From assembly GCF_011050055.1 (NCBI RefSeq), contig NZ_DRGM01000056.1, forward strand, positions 1 to 40,097: a stretch of DNA of 40,097 nucleotides. The letters are read 5' to 3'. Every line of letters starts with the position of its first letter. Within the stretch, counting starts at the first letter, position 1. Positions 1 through 9,364 of the stretch are shown here, in pieces. The DNA comes from Pseudoalteromonas prydzensis. GTDB taxonomy: Bacteria; Pseudomonadota; Gammaproteobacteria; Enterobacterales; Alteromonadaceae. Under the pieces are notes generated by a model that ran no database searches, was not told where the DNA came from, and saw only the letters and a program-made list of their open reading frames with translations. A program made the translations under genes and the position numbers.

Positions 1-1109
1 ATATACAACTGATCGATCAAATCATTACTGCCATCTGCATTATCATAAATGAACAGCGCATCTTCTAAAATGAAAGGGCCATCTTCATCATTAATTTGAT
101 TTATCGGTGAGGGTGACGAGTACGCTTTTGCCTTTGTTTGGCTATAGAAAAAGTCAGTATGCCACTCAAGACCGCCTAAGCTGCTATTGAACATAAAGCC
201 AGTCGAGAGACTCTCAAATGGCGTATCCAGATAATCGTCTTGATTTGGGTAATAGGCACAAATGTCTTCGCCAAATTCAGTTGTAACTAATTCAGTTTGG
301 CAATTTGGCGCTGGCAATTCATTCCCATCACGCGAGCTGTAATAATAAATATTCGGTGCGTTTTCAAGTTTTGGTAAGTACGAATAACTATTTACTAGTG
401 GCGATGATGCCGTGAAATCACGATCGGTGGCTTTAAAGGCGTTACGGTCAAAAATATCGGCAAAAACCGTTAAGTTACTCTCACCAATGTTTGTACCGTA
501 TACTAGGTTAAGTTGTTTTTTACCTTCATCATGACTGTTAAAGCTATTTGCGTAGGATGCATTTACTTCAGCGCCTTCAAAGTCATCTTTTAAAATATAG
601 TTAATTACACCCGCGACGGCATCTGCACCGTAAACCGCTGAAGCACCGGTTGCAAGAATATCAATGCGCTCGATAGCTGCCAGTGGAATTGAGTTCACAT
701 CGACAAAGTTTTCCGTGCCAGCAGCAAATGAGCTGGGCGCAACTCGGCGGCCGTTAATCAGTGTTAATGTGGCTGATGGGCCCATGCCACGAAGGCTTGC
801 AGCAGATTGCCCCGCAGGGGTTGAGGTTGACGTGCCACCGCTTTCTGAGGTGGAAAAAGTGCCGCTACCACCTTTGAATACGGACAAATCCTTTAGTAAT
901 TCGTGAATCGTGTTGGCGCCAGAGCGTTTGATGGCATCTTGATCTAATACCGTTAATGGGATCGTTCCTTCAAGATCGACGCCTTTTAAACGTGATCCGG
1001 TGACTTCTACTCGTTCAATGTTTTCAGCTTTAGTGTTTTCTTGCGCATACAAAAAAGTTGGGCAAAGCACTGCGCTTATTGCCGTTGCAATTGTTAATTG
1101 ACGAAACAT
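1..1109 (-). CDS. TonB-dependent outer-membrane receptor (N-terminal part; runs off window start)
   Basis: Reading leftward from the ATG at 1109-1107, 369 codons are open to the window edge. The first ~22 residues form a signal peptide (MFRQLTIATAISAV..., ending LYAQ). A TonB-box-like stretch, IERVEVTGSRL, follows. Then comes a plug domain with the usual motifs: SLRGMGPSATLTLINGRRV, ERIDILATGASAVYGADAVAGVINYI. The start of the beta-barrel follows. The family imports large substrates across the outer membrane using TonB energy. The substrate cannot be read from the sequence. The gene is divergent from a secreted cyanophycinase-family peptidase, so a peptide product is a reasonable guess. The C-terminal barrel lies outside the window. 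Confidence 0.93.
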   Translation of the reverse strand, partial: MFRQLTIATAISAVLCPTFLYAQENTKAENIERVEVTGSRLKGVDLEGTIPLTVLDQDAIKRSGANTIHELLKDLSVFKGGSGTFSTSESGGTSTSTPAGQSAASLRGMGPSATLTLINGRRVAPSSFAAGTENFVDVNSIPLAAIERIDILATGASAVYGADAVAGVINYILKDDFEGAEVNASYANSFNSHDEGKKQLNLVYGTNIGESNLTVFADIFDRNAFKATDRDFTASSPLVNSYSYLPKLENAPNIYYYSSRDGNELPAPNCQTELVTTEFGEDICAYYPNQDDYLDTPFESLSTGFMFNSSLGGLEWHTDFFYSQTKAKAYSSPSPINQINDEDGPFILEDALFIYDNADGSNDLIDQLY

Positions 1110-1133
1110 ATGGGTTTACCTTTGTCTTTATTT

Positions 1134-1161
1134 TAAGCACAGGTGTACTGTACAGTGCTTA
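1134..1161. promoter_or_regulatory. Nested inverted repeat in the leader of the TonB receptor
   Basis: Arms TAAGCAC (1134-1140) and GTGCTTA (1155-1161) enclose a second inverted repeat, TGTAC (1144-1148) and GTACA (1150-1154). It lies 25 bases upstream of the receptor ATG. It could be an operator or a 5'-UTR hairpin. On the plus strand it is followed by a run of T, but no plus-strand gene precedes it that would need a terminator. Confidence 0.5.
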
Positions 1162-1203
1162 TTTTTTGATTATTTAGACAGGGCCGTGATCGATAGACAC
1201 AGT

Positions 1204-1265
1204 TAGCCCCTCACAGAGAATGTGAGGTAGTGGCTACTCGTCAAACCACTCCGAAAGGTAGTGAG
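1204..1265. promoter_or_regulatory. Cluster of hairpins between the TonB receptor and cyanophycinase genes
   Basis: Two stems sit side by side. CCTCACA/TGTGAGG (1209-1215, 1221-1227) is extended by TAGCC/GGCTA (1204-1208, 1232-1236). Then CACTCC-GAAA-GG(T)AGTG (about 1247-1263) has a GNRA-type tetraloop and one bulged base. They could be part of a structured 5' leader for the minus-strand receptor. I do not recognise a known riboswitch class. Confidence 0.35.
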
Positions 1266-1334
1266 GAGAGTAGAAATATGTACACAGCGATGTTGCGTTT
1301 TTAAACATAATTCCAATCCAAAAGGTTTTTGACA

Positions 1335-1358
1335 AAGCTAGTATTTGGGTGCTAGCTT
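1335..1358. repeat. 7-bp inverted repeat AAGCTAG/CTAGCTT
   Basis: Perfect arms at 1335-1341 and 1352-1358 with a 10-base spacer lie in the divergent intergenic region about 90 bases upstream of the cyanophycinase ATG. No T-run follows, so it is more like an operator than a terminator. The rest of 1110-1448 is AT-rich and shows no gene. Confidence 0.35.
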
Positions 1359-1448
1359 ACTCGCGATTTAAAAGTTCCTTATTTTTATAGCAAGCATAAA
1401 GTTTTACTGCAAGCTATTTTTTATCATTTTTTACATGAGTATAACATT

Positions 1449-3149
1449 ATGGAAAACTTTCGGGAACATCTTGCAAAGAGCTCTAAATGTGGTTTTTTTG
1501 CTGCTTTTATACTGACAATAGCTGCTTTTTCGGCGAATATATCTGCAAATCAAACTGAGCAAACCTTGCTGTTAGTCGGTGGCGCATTGACGACTTGTTC
1601 AAGTTTAAGTCCTAAAAATTGCATTGAAAAAACATCATTAATAGGAAAAAAAGCGAATCAATTTCAATTGACAGGCAAAGCACTACGAGAAATAAAAAGC
1701 CAATGGCCTGATGATAGTACTAATAATCGCAATGAAACCTTGCGGGTTTTATCAAAAATTGCCAAGCAACAGCCTGATCTTATCGATAAAGGCTCTTTAC
1801 TGTGGGCTTGGCGGGATTTAGATAGCCGTTCGCTCAATAATTTAACTGACCGAGAATATAACTTTGTGACTGATATGCTGGAAGTGGCGGTTGTAGATGC
1901 TAAAGGCCAGCGCATAAAAGAAACGGTGCAAAGTAAACAAAATAATGAACTGGCTGCCAATGATATAGTTAATTTTATTTCCGCAACCGCTAAAGTAAAT
2001 AGTGAACAGCCGAGCTTATTAGCTATCACAGCATCGAGTCGCGACCCTTATGAATCGGCTGACTTTTACGAAGGCCTACTGAATTTTGATGGTGTTGAAA
2101 GTACCTGGCTTGCATTAACGCCGGCATTAGCACAAGCAATCACAACTGGGCAATGTGAAAAACTAGCGCAATTTCGTGAGCAAAATATGCAGGTGTTTAA
2201 TCGCCACAAAATCTACCCTGATCGTATTCAAGCAGAGCAACAATTATGCGACGCGGGTGTTGATAATTTAGTTGCAAAAATCGAATCTGCAACAGGCATT
2301 ATGCTCAACGGTGGCGACCAAAGTTTAACTCGAAAAGTGTTATTTGATGATGCGGGCAAGCCGTATCCATGGTTTGATGCTATACGTACACGTCCGTTAT
2401 TGGTAGGTACAAGTGCAGGCACAGCCATTCAAAGTGGTGGCAGTAACCAGTTTGGTAGTGTTGCGATGATCACCAATGGTACTAGCTTAGCTGCATTACG
2501 CGATGGTGCGCATGCCGTTTCTGCACCGAGTGAACGTTGTGAAGATGATTGTAGCCAAGGGCTAAGCGCAGATGCATTAACTTATCAAACTAATGGTGGG
2601 TTGGGCAGCTTTAGTGCAGGTATAGTCGATACCCACTTTAGTGAGCGAAATCGTACTGTGCGTTTAGCGACATTGCTTGCAAAAACAGGGCAACAGTATG
2701 GCTTTGGTGTTGATGAAACGACAGCCTTGGTATTCATAAAATCACAACAGAGTACGATTGTGACAGTACTAGGTAAGCATGGGGTAGTACATCTAAATAA
2801 GGGCAAAGATAAATACAGTTTTGATTATTCATTTTGGCCAGCCGGTGCGATTATAGATGTAACATCCCAAGGCTACCAATTAAGCCAACGTACTATAGAC
2901 AGCGTTTTGCCTGCGATTAAAATGCCGCCTTTGCCGGTGCAGCGTTTTAATAACATACTTAGCGATGCTAAATTACGCTCTCTAACCCAAGCAATGTGTT
3001 TAAGTAATGAGCAGTCAGCGGTAGGTCAGCAAGATGAGTTTATAGTGACTTTAAATGCCAGCAAAAATACCCAATACCAGCGATTAAATTCAAGCCGTTA
3101 TGGTTGTGCAATTACGCAACTTAACGTGACTGTTACAACGATTCAGTAA
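1449..3149 (+). CDS. Secreted cyanophycinase-family peptidase (S51)
   Basis: 566 residues. After a basic N-terminus, a hydrophobic segment (about 14-33, ending in ISA) looks like a signal peptide. The S51 hallmarks are in order: LLLVGGAL near the mature start, NGGDQ (287-291), the nucleophile elbow GTSAGT with Ser322, DTHFSER (His396) and GFGVDET (Glu423). Cyanophycinases are serine peptidases that split the storage polymer cyanophycin into beta-Asp-Arg dipeptides; secreted forms digest external polymer. This protein is longer than the compact intracellular enzymes, with a C-terminal extension after about residue 440. The divergent TonB receptor could import the products. The actual substrate is inferred from family only. 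Confidence 0.85.
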   Translation: MENFREHLAKSSKCGFFAAFILTIAAFSANISANQTEQTLLLVGGALTTCSSLSPKNCIEKTSLIGKKANQFQLTGKALREIKSQWPDDSTNNRNETLRVLSKIAKQQPDLIDKGSLLWAWRDLDSRSLNNLTDREYNFVTDMLEVAVVDAKGQRIKETVQSKQNNELAANDIVNFISATAKVNSEQPSLLAITASSRDPYESADFYEGLLNFDGVESTWLALTPALAQAITTGQCEKLAQFREQNMQVFNRHKIYPDRIQAEQQLCDAGVDNLVAKIESATGIMLNGGDQSLTRKVLFDDAGKPYPWFDAIRTRPLLVGTSAGTAIQSGGSNQFGSVAMITNGTSLAALRDGAHAVSAPSERCEDDCSQGLSADALTYQTNGGLGSFSAGIVDTHFSERNRTVRLATLLAKTGQQYGFGVDETTALVFIKSQQSTIVTVLGKHGVVHLNKGKDKYSFDYSFWPAGAIIDVTSQGYQLSQRTIDSVLPAIKMPPLPVQRFNNILSDAKLRSLTQAMCLSNEQSAVGQQDEFIVTLNASKNTQYQRLNSSRYGCAITQLNVTVTTIQ

Positions 3150-3157
3150 GCTTTTAG

Positions 3158-3189
3158 ATAAGCTGCTTATGTCGTAAGCAGCTTATTTT
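3158..3189 (+). terminator. Rho-independent terminator after the cyanophycinase gene
   Basis: Perfect 12-bp stem ATAAGCTGCTTA (3158-3169) / TAAGCAGCTTAT (3175-3186) with a 5-base loop, followed by TTT, 9 bases after the stop codon. Confidence 0.8.
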
Positions 3190-3218
3190 AACGTGCTAAC
3201 CTCACTCAGCTCTTACGC

Positions 3219-3258
3219 TAGTATCGGTGATGTTGTAGTGTACGTGCTACTGATACTA
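3219..3258. repeat. Long imperfect hairpin in the 3150-3504 intergenic region
   Basis: TAGTATC (3219-3225) pairs with GATACTA (3252-3258), and inside them GTAG pairs with CTAC. It lies between the terminator at 3158-3189 and the RND promoter. It has no T-run, and its function is unknown. Apart from this, the terminator and the promoter/operator, 3150-3504 shows no gene. Confidence 0.35.
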
Positions 3259-3444
3259 AGCAGCGCGATGATTATTCCACTTGCTTAAAATAGCTGCTCT
3301 CAACACCTCCTCTGGCGATATTTTATATTCTGCATTTACGCGTTTATTTAGTTATCGAGTTGTGCTGATTTTTATCGCGCAGTCAAGCCTTTTTACAGCC
3401 CTTTACATACCCTAACATCTTTGCAAAATAATTCTCAATTAGCA

Positions 3445-3473
3445 TTGGCAAGTTTAATAAATTAATTTAGAAT
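3445..3473 (+). promoter_or_regulatory. Sigma70-type promoter of the RND efflux operon
   Basis: TTGGCA (3445-3450), a 17-base spacer, then TAGAAT (3468-3473). The -10 box sits inside the left arm of the inverted repeat at 3462-3493, so a bound repressor would block transcription. Predicted transcription start is near 3480. Confidence 0.7.
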
Positions 3474-3493
3474 GATCGTTCATTCTAAATTAA
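3462..3493. promoter_or_regulatory. 14-bp perfect inverted repeat, probable TetR-family operator
   Basis: TTAATTTAGAATGA (3462-3475), four central bases TCGT, then TCATTCTAAATTAA (3480-3493). Size, symmetry and overlap with the -10 region fit a TetR-family repressor site controlling the efflux operon. The likely ligand-responsive repressor is the TetR gene at 9365, just behind the operon. Which regulator binds is inferred. Confidence 0.7.
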
Positions 3494-3504
3494 GGGTAGT
3501 TAAC

Positions 3505-4662
3505 ATGCAGCGTTCTCGCGTCGTTCTTTTTACTGTTACCGCTTTAGCAAGTGCCGTTGTTTTATCTGGTTGCGATCAAACTCAGCAGGCGAGTGCGCAA
3601 GCGCAACAACCATCTCCAGTTGGCGTCATCACATTAAAAAGCCAATCATTAACGCTCACTAAGGAGCTACCTGGGCGAGTAACCGCGTCTCAAGTGGCGG
3701 AAATTCGTCCTCAGGTAAACGGCATTATTCAATCTCGTTTATTCACTCAAGGTGCCGAAGTTAAAAAAGGTCAGGCGTTATACCAAATCGATCCAGCTAC
3801 ATTTGAAGCGCAAGTTGCGACCAGTAGAGCGGCGATCACTAAAGCACAAGCGAGTATTGCTAATGCCAAAGCTAAGTCAGAGCGGTATTCAGAGTTATTA
3901 GCAATAAAAGCAGTAAGCCAGCAAGATTATGACGAAGCAGATGCTAATTATAAAGGTGCTCAAGCGGACTTATTAACTGCGCAAGCGCAGTTGAAAACGG
4001 CGCAAATTAATCTTAATTACAGTAAAGTTTTGTCGCCTATTAGCGGTCAAATTGGTAAATCTAATGTCACGGCTGGTGCCTTGGTTAGTGCGAACCAAGC
4101 AACGACATTAGCAACTGTCACCCAGCTTGATCCTATCTATGTTGACTTAACTCAATCGAGCAGTGAATTAACACGGTTGAAAAAAGCGATAGCCAACGGT
4201 GAGCTTGATAAAGACTTAGCAATCCATTCAGAAGTTGAACTAAAAATGGAAGATGGCTCAGTGTATCAACACAAAGGTACTTTACAGTTTTCTGAAGTGA
4301 CAGTTGACCCAAGCACAGGCTCAGTAACGTTACGTGCTGAATTTCCAAATCCAGAAAAACTATTGCTGCCAGGCATGTATGTGAGAGCGGTGATTGTGGA
4401 AGGCGTAAAAACTAACGCGATTTTAGCACCACAACGTGGTGTTAGCCGTAACACCAAAGGCGAGCCTACGGCGATGGTGGTGAGTAAAGAAAACACTGTT
4501 GAAGCACGGGTATTAAAAACTGACCGCACAGTCGGTGCTAATTGGTTAGTGACAAGTGGCTTAAATGATGGCGATCAATTGATTGTTGAAGGCTTACAAA
4601 AAATAGCCCCTGGCGCACCTGTTAATGCCGTGCCAGCCGAAACCGCAGCTAAAACTCAATAA
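3505..4662 (+). CDS. RND efflux periplasmic adaptor (membrane fusion protein, AcrA/MexA type)
   Basis: I chose ATG 3505 because an AAGGG ribosome site lies 5-9 bases upstream; an in-frame ATG at 3472 lies inside the operator and before the predicted transcription start. The 385-residue product begins with a lipoprotein signal (lipobox LSGC, lipidated Cys23). It then shows the adaptor layout: lipoyl half-motifs (ASQVAEIRPQVNGII and LSPISGQIGKSNVTAGALV) flanking an alpha-hairpin rich in Ala, Gln and Lys, then beta-barrel and membrane-proximal domains (LLLPGMYVRAVIVEG). It links the inner-membrane pump to the outer-membrane channel. It is the first gene of a three-gene operon, 12 bases before the pump gene. 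Confidence 0.95.
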   Translation: MQRSRVVLFTVTALASAVVLSGCDQTQQASAQAQQPSPVGVITLKSQSLTLTKELPGRVTASQVAEIRPQVNGIIQSRLFTQGAEVKKGQALYQIDPATFEAQVATSRAAITKAQASIANAKAKSERYSELLAIKAVSQQDYDEADANYKGAQADLLTAQAQLKTAQINLNYSKVLSPISGQIGKSNVTAGALVSANQATTLATVTQLDPIYVDLTQSSSELTRLKKAIANGELDKDLAIHSEVELKMEDGSVYQHKGTLQFSEVTVDPSTGSVTLRAEFPNPEKLLLPGMYVRAVIVEGVKTNAILAPQRGVSRNTKGEPTAMVVSKENTVEARVLKTDRTVGANWLVTSGLNDGDQLIVEGLQKIAPGAPVNAVPAETAAKTQ

Positions 4663-4674
4663 CGGAGTATTTTA

Positions 4675-7600
4675 ATGTCACGATTTTTTATCGACAGGCC
4701 TATTTTTGCATGGGTACTGGCCATAGTGGTTATGTTGGCAGGTATACTGGCGATCAAAGGGCTACCCATTGCTCAGTATCCTGCGATTGCGCCGCCAGCA
4801 ATTAGTATTCAAGCAAACTATCCTGGTGCGTCTGCACGCACACTAGAAGATACAGTAACGCAAGTTATTGAACAAAAGATGAAAGGCTTAGATGGCTTGT
4901 TGTACATGTCATCAACCTCTGAATCAAACGGCTCAGCTTCATTAACGCTGACGTTTGATGCGGATACCGACCCTGATATTGCACAGGTGCAAGTGCAAAA
5001 CAAACTCGCCTTAGCTACGCCATTGTTGCCGCAAGAAGTGCAGCGTCAAGGTGTATCGGTGGCCAAATCTGCCCGTAACTTTTTAATGGTGGTGGGTTTT
5101 GTATCTGAAGATGGCAGCATGAATAACATCGACATTGGTGATTATGTTGCTTCCAATGTGCAGGATATTGTCTCGCGGGTAAATGGGGTAGGTGAAGTAC
5201 AGCTGTTTGGCTCGCAGTATGCGATGCGTATCTGGCTTGACCCTAATATGCTGCAAAAATATAAACTGACTCCTGCTGATATTAGTGCATCAATCAGTGC
5301 GCAAAATGCGCAAGTATCTGCCGGCCAGCTAGGCGCTCTTCCGGCTATTTCTGGTCAGCAGCTTAATGCCACAGTGACGGCGCAAAGCCGATTACAAACC
5401 CCTGATCAGTTTAGAGATATTTTTGTAAAAACCAACCCCGATGGCTCCGTTGTACGTTTAGGCGATGTTGCTAAAGTTGAACTCGGTGGTGAAAACTACG
5501 GTGTTGTGGCACGTTTTAATGGCAAGCCAGCATCAGGCTTAGGGGTCAAACTGGCCAGTGGCGCAAACGCACTCGATACTGCTGCAGGTGTAAAAGCCGC
5601 ATTAGCGGAACTAGAACCGTTTTTTCCTGAAGGCTTAGCAAGTGTTGTACCTTACGATACTACGCCATTCGTTTCTTTATCGATTGAAAAAGTAGTCAGT
5701 ACATTAATTGAAGCGGTTGTGCTGGTGTTTTTAGTTATGTATCTGTTTTTACAGAACTTTAGAGCAACACTAATTCCGACCATTGCAGTGCCGGTGGTCT
5801 TGCTTGGTACGTTTGCTGTACTGCAAGTATTGGGCTATTCAATTAATACCTTAACTATGTTTGCCATGGTATTAGCTATCGGCTTATTAGTGGATGACGC
5901 CATCGTTGTGGTTGAAAACGTTGAGCGGGTAATGACCGAAGAAAAGCTGTCACCGCTTGAGGCAACCCGCAAATCAATGGATGAGATCAAAGGTGCGTTG
6001 GTCGGTATTGCTATGGTGCTATCTGCGGTATTTGTGCCAATGGCGTTTTTTGCAGGCTCCACAGGGGTTATTTATCGTCAGTTCTCAGTGACCTTAGTAA
6101 CAGCGATGAGTTTATCTGTGTTAGTGGCACTTATTTTAACACCGGCGCTGTGTGCAACCATGTTAAAGCCAAGTCACGTACATAATAACAAATCATTGTT
6201 TGGTCGTTTCTTTATCGGCTTTAACCGTGGTTTTGATAAAACTAATAATGGCGCACAGAGCTTTGTTGGTCGCATGATCAAACACAGTAAACGTTATTTA
6301 TTGTGCTATGGCTTAATTGTTGGTGGCATGATTTTTATCTTCTCACAATTGCCTTCTGCATTTTTACCAGACGAAGACCAAGGTATCTTATTTAACCAAG
6401 TAAGTTTACCAGCCGGTGCGACAACGGAGCAGACATTAAAAGTTGTAGAGAAAATGGAAAAGCATTTCCTCGAAGATCAATCTGAAGCGGTACGCTCAGT
6501 ATTTAGTGTTACGGGCTTTAGTTTTGCAGGGTCGGGTCAAAATGCGGCGATTGGCTTTGTAGGCTTGAAACATTGGGATGAACGCCAACGTGATGATTTA
6601 TCAGTCGGTGCCGTTGCAGGAAAAGCAATGGGTTACTTCTCAACGATTAAAGAAGCCTTTGTATTTGCCTTCCCACCACCTGCGGTAGTAGAACTAGGTA
6701 CTGCTAATGGTTTTACCCTATTTTTACAAGACAGGGTGGGACTCGGTCACGATAAACTATTAGAAGCGCGTAATATGTTGCTTGGTATGGCCGCACAAAG
6801 CCCTGTACTTGCAGGTGTGCGTCCTAATGGTCAAGAGGACAAACCAGAGCTTGAGTTGGATATTGATTTAGCAAAAGCAGAAGCGTTCGGCCTGAAACAA
6901 AGTGATATCAATAATACCTTGTCTACAGCGTGGGGTAGTAGCTATGTAAATGACTTTATTGACCGTGGTCGAGTGAAGAAAGTTTACCTGCAAGGCACGC
7001 CTGAATCACGTATGGCACCTGAGGACTTAGACAAATGGTACGTACGTAACAGCAGTGGTGAAATGGTGCCATTTACTGCGTTTGCTCAGTCATATTGGAC
7101 TTATGGCTCGCCTCGTCTTGAGCGTTATAACGGTTTTTCAGCGATGGAAATTCAAGGCTCAGCAGCGCCTGGTTACAGTACCGGCCAAGCCATGGATGAA
7201 ATGGAAAAACTGGTTAAACAATTACCGCCAGGTATTGCCTTTGAGTGGACAGGTATTTCATACGAAGAGCGTTTAAGCGGCGGTCAGGCGCCATTGTTAT
7301 ATGCGCTGTCGTTGCTAGTGGTGTTTTTATGTTTAGCGGCGCTTTATGAAAGTTGGTCTGTTCCGGCTGCGGTTATGATGATTGTACCTTTAGGTGTATT
7401 TGGTGCGGCGATGGCGGCCTTTGTCGCTAATTTATCGAATGATATTTACCTACAAGTGGGCTTATTAACGACCATCGGGCTTGCATCTAAAAATGCTATT
7501 TTGATTGTGGAATTTGCGATCCACAAAATGGATGAAGGTATGGGCTTAGTGGAAGCTGCAATTGCTGCAGTACGGTTACGACTGCGTCCTATCATGATGA

Positions 7601-7806
7601 CATCTATGGCGTTTATTTGCGGCGTATTACCACTGGCTATTGCCTCAAGTGCCGGTTCTGGTGCGCAAAATGCGCTGGGTATCTCAGTCATTGGTGGCAC
7701 ACTCGCATCATCAATTATTGTGGTGGTGTTTGTACCATTATTTTTTGTATTGGTAAGACGTGTGTTCCCTGGTAAACATGCGCAAGCTAAGCAGGAGCAG
7801 GTGTAA
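4675..7806 (+). CDS. RND multidrug efflux pump, inner-membrane subunit (AcrB/MexB type)
   Basis: 1043 residues, the normal size of the hydrophobe/amphiphile efflux-1 family. The N-terminus [21 protein letters not shown] is the characteristic first transmembrane segment. The proton-relay aspartates Asp407-Asp408 lie in [14 protein letters not shown], at the same numbers as in E. coli AcrB. Lys939 in [13 protein letters not shown] matches AcrB Lys940. Two sets of TM helices and two large periplasmic loops are present. The pump extrudes drugs, detergents or bile-like compounds by proton exchange. A GGAG site precedes ATG 4675, and the stop overlaps the next start (TAATG). Specificity cannot be read from the sequence. 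Confidence 0.97.
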   Translation: MSRFFIDRPIFAWVLAIVVMLAGILAIKGLPIAQYPAIAPPAISIQANYPGASARTLEDTVTQVIEQKMKGLDGLLYMSSTSESNGSASLTLTFDADTDPDIAQVQVQNKLALATPLLPQEVQRQGVSVAKSARNFLMVVGFVSEDGSMNNIDIGDYVASNVQDIVSRVNGVGEVQLFGSQYAMRIWLDPNMLQKYKLTPADISASISAQNAQVSAGQLGALPAISGQQLNATVTAQSRLQTPDQFRDIFVKTNPDGSVVRLGDVAKVELGGENYGVVARFNGKPASGLGVKLASGANALDTAAGVKAALAELEPFFPEGLASVVPYDTTPFVSLSIEKVVSTLIEAVVLVFLVMYLFLQNFRATLIPTIAVPVVLLGTFAVLQVLGYSINTLTMFAMVLAIGLLVDDAIVVVENVERVMTEEKLSPLEATRKSMDEIKGALVGIAMVLSAVFVPMAFFAGSTGVIYRQFSVTLVTAMSLSVLVALILTPALCATMLKPSHVHNNKSLFGRFFIGFNRGFDKTNNGAQSFVGRMIKHSKRYLLCYGLIVGGMIFIFSQLPSAFLPDEDQGILFNQVSLPAGATTEQTLKVVEKMEKHFLEDQSEAVRSVFSVTGFSFAGSGQNAAIGFVGLKHWDERQRDDLSVGAVAGKAMGYFSTIKEAFVFAFPPPAVVELGTANGFTLFLQDRVGLGHDKLLEARNMLLGMAAQSPVLAGVRPNGQEDKPELELDIDLAKAEAFGLKQSDINNTLSTAWGSSYVNDFIDRGRVKKVYLQGTPESRMAPEDLDKWYVRNSSGEMVPFTAFAQSYWTYGSPRLERYNGFSAMEIQGSAAPGYSTGQAMDEMEKLVKQLPPGIAFEWTGISYEERLSGGQAPLLYALSLLVVFLCLAALYESWSVPAAVMMIVPLGVFGAAMAAFVANLSNDIYLQVGLLTTIGLASKNAILIVEFAIHKMDEGMGLVEAAIAAVRLRLRPIMMTSMAFICGVLPLAIASSAGSGAQNALGISVIGGTLASSIIVVVFVPLFFVLVRRVFPGKHAQAKQEQV

Positions 7807-9221
7807 TGAAATTAAAAACGCTGAGTTTAGCAACGTTAAGTGTATTGGTGTTAAGTGCTTGCCAAATGGCGCCTGTGCTTGAGGACATCCAATTACCAGT
7901 ACCAGATAGTTATGCAGTGCAGGGCGAGCAAGGCAATATTGCTGATTTAAACTGGCAGCAGTTTTTTGCCAATGAAAAATTGCAACGCTTAATTGAATTA
8001 ACGCTGCAACATAATAAAGACATTAAACTGGCTGCACTTAATGTGCAGCAAGTGCGTGCGCTTTATCAAATTGAGGATTCTGCGTTATATCCTGCAATTG
8101 ATTTTTCAGCATCGGGCAATCGCCAGCGCGTACCTGCTGATTTATCATCAACCGGGAATGCCCAAATTACTCAAAGCTATTCTGCAACCGTTGGTATGAC
8201 GGCATATGAGTTGGATTTATGGGGTAAAATTCGTAATCAATCTGATCAAGCACTGCAAACCTTGTATGCCTCAGAGCAAGCACAAACCAGTGTGAAAATT
8301 AGTTTAATTTCGGAGTTGGTAAATGCATGGCTCAATTATGCTGCGGATAAAGAGCAACTAGCCCTGGCAATGGAAACGCTTAAGAGTCAGCAACAATCTC
8401 TAACGCTCACCGAAAAAACCTATGCATTAGGGGCGGCGTCAAAGCTAACCCTTGCGCAAATTCAAAGTACGGTTGCGACCGCGAAAGTGGATATTGCGAA
8501 TTATCAGCGCTTATTAAAACGTGACAAAAATGCCTTGGATTTATTAGTTGGCCAATCGGTGACGACACAATTACTGCCTGCTGAGAGTTTAGATGAAGTA
8601 TTAAACTTTCCAACGGTGCCAGTTGGCTTGCCGTCAGAATTGCTTGAGCAACGCCCTGATATTAAAGCTGCTGAATACCGTTTATTAGCGGCGAATGCCA
8701 ATATTGGTGTGGCTAAGGCGGCATTTTTCCCAAGCATTAGTTTAACGGCTAATGCCGGGAGTGCCTCGAGTGAACTTGATAATTTGTTTTCCGGCGGCAC
8801 GGGGACTTGGAGTTTTATTCCCTCTATTAACCTGCCTATTTTTAATATGGGCCGAAATCAAGCTAACTTAGATGTTGCGCAAACTCAGCAGCAGATTGCA
8901 CTGACAACCTATCAGCAAACCATTCAACAAGCGTTTAAGGAAGTCTCTGATGCGTTGGTTGATCGCCAAGGCTATATGCAGCAGTTAAAGGCACTTGAAG
9001 AGCTGTACAGCAGCAACCAAATATCCTTTTCGCTCTCAGAAGCGCGTTTTGATAAAGGTGCTGATAGCTATTTACAAGTCCTAGATGCACAACGTAACTG
9101 GGTGAGTGCAGGGCAGCAGTTGATCCGTGGTAAGCAAGCCTATATTGCCAGTCAAATTAATTTGTATAAAGCGGTTGGTGGTGGTTGGCAGCGTCCGGCC
9201 AACACAGTGAATAACCGCTAA
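7806..9221 (+). CDS. Outer-membrane efflux channel lipoprotein (OprM/NodT family)
   Basis: 471 residues. The start overlaps the stop of the pump gene by one base (TAATG), indicating translational coupling. The N-terminal lipobox LSAC gives lipidated Cys19. Two outer-membrane efflux protein repeats are visible, with typical motifs AYELDLWGKIRNQ, LLEQRPDIKAAEYRLLAANANIGVAKAAFFPSI (split over two motifs) and YLQVLDAQRN. It should form the trimeric TolC-like duct completing the tripartite pump. Presence of all three subunits in one operon supports a self-contained efflux system. Confidence 0.96.
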   Translation: MKLKTLSLATLSVLVLSACQMAPVLEDIQLPVPDSYAVQGEQGNIADLNWQQFFANEKLQRLIELTLQHNKDIKLAALNVQQVRALYQIEDSALYPAIDFSASGNRQRVPADLSSTGNAQITQSYSATVGMTAYELDLWGKIRNQSDQALQTLYASEQAQTSVKISLISELVNAWLNYAADKEQLALAMETLKSQQQSLTLTEKTYALGAASKLTLAQIQSTVATAKVDIANYQRLLKRDKNALDLLVGQSVTTQLLPAESLDEVLNFPTVPVGLPSELLEQRPDIKAAEYRLLAANANIGVAKAAFFPSISLTANAGSASSELDNLFSGGTGTWSFIPSINLPIFNMGRNQANLDVAQTQQQIALTTYQQTIQQAFKEVSDALVDRQGYMQQLKALEELYSSNQISFSLSEARFDKGADSYLQVLDAQRNWVSAGQQLIRGKQAYIASQINLYKAVGGGWQRPANTVNNR

Positions 9222-9307
9222 AGCCCGCGGTTAGCTATTTTATCGCTAGTTTATAAAGTTCTTGATTGTAACGCACAGGGTCAGTGGTTAAGATCATGTA
9301 AATTAGC

Positions 9308-9343
9308 GATAATGATTAGGTTAAAAGAAAAGCGGCGCTTTTC
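9308..9343 (+). promoter_or_regulatory. Possible promoter and inverted repeat before the TetR gene
   Basis: GATAAT (9308-9313) could be a -10 box with only a weak -35 (TGGTTA, 9285-9290). Downstream, GAAAAGC (9327-9333) and GCTTTTC (9337-9343) form a 7-bp inverted repeat with a 3-base centre. The repeat could be an autoregulatory site or a leader hairpin. It does not resemble the operator at 3462-3493. Confidence 0.35.
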
Positions 9344-9364
9344 GCGATTACCTGGCAGGAAAAC

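Noticed and set aside
3472..3504. Upstream in-frame ATG extending the RND adaptor gene
   Set aside because: It lies in the operator and before the predicted transcription start, has no ribosome site, and would bury the lipoprotein signal.
9308..9318. GATAATGATTA resembling half a Fur box before the TetR gene
   Set aside because: Only half of the 19-base consensus is present, and it is better read as a possible -10 region.
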